Positions 6,612 through 7,900 of a stretch of 7,900 bases of DNA are shown here, piece by piece. The notes beneath the pieces were generated by a model, which had not been told where the DNA came from, searched no databases, and saw only the letters and a list, made by a program, of their open reading frames with translations. Source of the stretch: JBNKLG01 sp050292235. GTDB taxonomy: Bacteria > Pseudomonadota > Gammaproteobacteria > Chromatiales > Chromatiaceae. The stretch is taken from contig JBNKLG010000105.1 of NCBI GenBank assembly GCA_050292235.1, forward strand, positions 1 to 7,900. The letters run 5' to 3'. How positions within the stretch are numbered: the first letter of the stretch is position 1; the number at the start of each line of letters is the position of its first letter. The translations under genes and the position numbers were made by a program.

Positions 6612-7472
6612 ATGGACAAAAAAGCCCCAATGACCAATCCCAAGCGCATCAAAAAATGCATCTTCCCTGCGGCCGGTTACGGCACCCGCTTTCTGCCAGC
6701 AACCAAGGCCATGCCCAAGGAGATGCTGCCCATCGTCGATGAACCTCTGATCCAATATGGGGTGGACGAGGCACGCCAAGCCGGCATGGTGGATATCGGC
6801 ATCATAACCGGTCGTAACAAACGGGCCGTAGCAGATCATTTCGATATCAGCTACGAGCTGGAACACCAGATCAGCGGCACTTCACGGGAAGAGAAACTCA
6901 AGAACATCCGCAACATTATCAAAGAGTGCACTTTCTCCTACACCCGCCAAATTGAGATGAAGGGTCTGGGTCACGCCATTCTGACCGCCGAAACCCTGGT
7001 AGGCGGTCAACCCTTTGGGGTGATCCTGGCCGACGACCTCTGCATCAACGACGGCCCTTCCGTCATGCAACAGCTGCTCGCGGTCTATGAGAAATACCGT
7101 TGTAGCGTCGTGGCCATCGAAGAAGTCCCGGAAGACGAAGTCGACAAGTACGGCGTTATCGAGGGCAGCCCCATGGATGATGGCGTTTTCAGAATCACCC
7201 GGATGGTGGAAAAACCGCCGAAAGAGGAAGCACCCAGCAATTATGCCATCATCGGTCGCTATATTCTGACCCCGGAGATTTTCGATATCCTACGCCGCAC
7301 CCCGCCAGGCAAGGGAGGAGAGCTCCAGATTACCGACGCCCTGCAAACCCAGGCCCAGGAAAACATGGTACTGGCCTGTAAATTCAATGGGCGCCGTTTT
7401 GACTGCGGCAGTGTGCCTGGCTTTGTTGATGCCACCAATTTCTTTTTTCACCAGCGTTTTCCCAATGGCTAA
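6612..7472 (+). CDS. galU: UTP--glucose-1-phosphate uridylyltransferase (GalU)
   Basis: GalU makes UDP-glucose and pyrophosphate from UTP and glucose 1-phosphate in the cytosol, feeding lipopolysaccharide, exopolysaccharide, trehalose and galactose metabolism. The 286 residues cover the family's full length (Pseudomonas type about 279). The nucleotide-binding signature is G22-Y-G-T-R26-F-L-P-A-T-K32-A-M-P-K36-E-M. Also present are MKGLGHAI (116-123), LADDL with Mg-binding Asp at 141-142, and MVEKP at 198-202. Late conserved GGELQITDAL and FDCGS patterns complete the fold. An in-frame stop at 6606-6608 makes 6612 the most upstream start; ATG 6630 (M7) is equally compatible with the family, which usually begins a few residues before KKC. 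Neither has a strong ribosome site (weak GAAG at 6598-6601 favours 6612). No polysaccharide or nucleotide-sugar gene is visible next to it. Confidence 0.97.
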   Translation: MDKKAPMTNPKRIKKCIFPAAGYGTRFLPATKAMPKEMLPIVDEPLIQYGVDEARQAGMVDIGIITGRNKRAVADHFDISYELEHQISGTSREEKLKNIRNIIKECTFSYTRQIEMKGLGHAILTAETLVGGQPFGVILADDLCINDGPSVMQQLLAVYEKYRCSVVAIEEVPEDEVDKYGVIEGSPMDDGVFRITRMVEKPPKEEAPSNYAIIGRYILTPEIFDILRRTPPGKGGELQITDALQTQAQENMVLACKFNGRRFDCGSVPGFVDATNFFFHQRFPNG

Positions 7473-7492
7473 CCGCCAAGAGGCCGAACGTC

Positions 7493-7498
7493 TATAAT
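7493..7498 (+). promoter_or_regulatory. Candidate -10 box (TATAAT) for the cytochrome lipoprotein gene
   Basis: A perfect TATAAT lies 42 bases before the ATG at 7541, predicting a leader of about 36 bases. It follows galU by only 20 bases, and no hairpin terminator is seen between the two genes. A recognisable TTGACA-like -35 is lacking, as with the box before galU; both are preceded by C. Confidence 0.42.
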
Positions 7499-7540
7499 TG
7501 AAAAATATCAAACTACCCCCTGGTAACGGAGCGATTGAGA

Positions 7541-7900
7541 ATGAGAAAAAACCTACCCCTAAAAGTTCTGGCCCTTGCCTCCCTGAGCGTCATCCTTAGT
7601 GGCTGTGGTGAGAAAGAAGTCAGCTTTCAGGCAAAAATCAAACCCGTCATCGATAAGAACTGTTTAGAGTGTCACGGTACAGAAACTGGCGAAGGAGCCC
7701 AGGTAACAGGCTTCCGAACCGATACCTATGAGCACCTAATGAAAGGCACCAAGTACGGCCCTGTCATCATCCCTGGCAACCCTGAGTCCAGCTCGCTATA
7801 TCGCCTGGTGGCCGGCAAGGTCGATGCCTCCATTACCATGCCTCATGGCAAGGAGGCGATCCCCAAAGAGGATATCAACAACATCGAACGGTGGATTCAG
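7541..7900 (+). CDS. Lipoprotein with c-type cytochrome domain (3' end outside window)
   Basis: The 120 residues in the window run open to the last base. The N-terminus is a lipoprotein signal: basic R2-K3, hydrophobic stretch 5-19, and lipobox L19-S-G-C22, with C22 the predicted lipidated residue. Glycine rather than aspartate follows, which in E. coli rules points to the outer membrane. A single heme c site, C41-L-E-C44-H45, is followed by a GTETGEGAQ segment and a late TMPHG with M100 as likely distal ligand. The pattern of PVIDKNCLECHG, then IIPGNPESSSLYRLV and MPHGKEAI, matches the short planctomycete-type cytochrome domains (PSCyt1-like) also common in proteobacteria. The chain probably ends soon after the visible IERWIQ. 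It likely carries electrons at the envelope; partner unknown. GGAG at 7528-7531, nine bases before the ATG, supports the start. It could be read from galU or from its own promoter. Confidence 0.9.
   Translation, partial: MRKNLPLKVLALASLSVILSGCGEKEVSFQAKIKPVIDKNCLECHGTETGEGAQVTGFRTDTYEHLMKGTKYGPVIIPGNPESSSLYRLVAGKVDASITMPHGKEAIPKEDINNIERWIQ

Noticed and set aside
1..7900. CRISPR array, tRNA, insertion sequence or prophage
   Set aside because: No regularly spaced repeats, cloverleaf-like sequence, transposase or phage motifs were seen on either strand.

Overview
The window reads as an ordinary stretch of chromosome from a Gram-negative proteobacterium, most likely a gammaproteobacterium. PepA aligns from memory residue by residue with the E. 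coli enzyme. The pepA-holC pair is a gammaproteobacterial arrangement, GalU is closest in my memory to the Pseudomonas type, and HtpG is a standard proteobacterial Hsp90. I cannot name a genus. I see no tRNA, rRNA, insertion sequence, CRISPR array or phage gene.

Layout from left to right. (1) Positions 1-1593, minus strand: htpG, with its 3' end outside the window and a good sigma-32-type heat-shock promoter just upstream. (2) Positions 1778-2158, plus strand: a small secreted protein with six cysteines and many methionines, of unknown function. (3) Positions 2319-3065, plus: a membrane-anchored TPR protein in visibly AT-richer DNA. (4) Positions 3334-4854, plus: pepA (aminopeptidase A), overlapping (5) holC at 4851-5276, which starts at a TTG codon. 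(6) Positions 5282-6415, minus, convergent with holC: a secreted protein of unknown family with a Cys...His arrangement resembling NlpC/P60 or CHAP-type cysteine hydrolases. (7) Positions 6612-7472, plus: galU, divergent from the previous gene. (8) Position 7541 to the window end, plus: a lipoprotein carrying a c-type cytochrome domain, cut by the window edge.

Functionally these are mostly independent housekeeping or envelope genes: protein folding under stress (htpG), peptide turnover (pepA), the replication clamp-loader accessory subunit chi (holC) and UDP-glucose supply (galU). Four of the eight products are exported or membrane-anchored: the six-Cys protein, the TPR protein, the Cys/His protein and the cytochrome lipoprotein. 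I found no convincing new multi-gene system. The best candidates for undescribed biology are the Cys/His secreted protein and the six-cysteine periplasmic protein.
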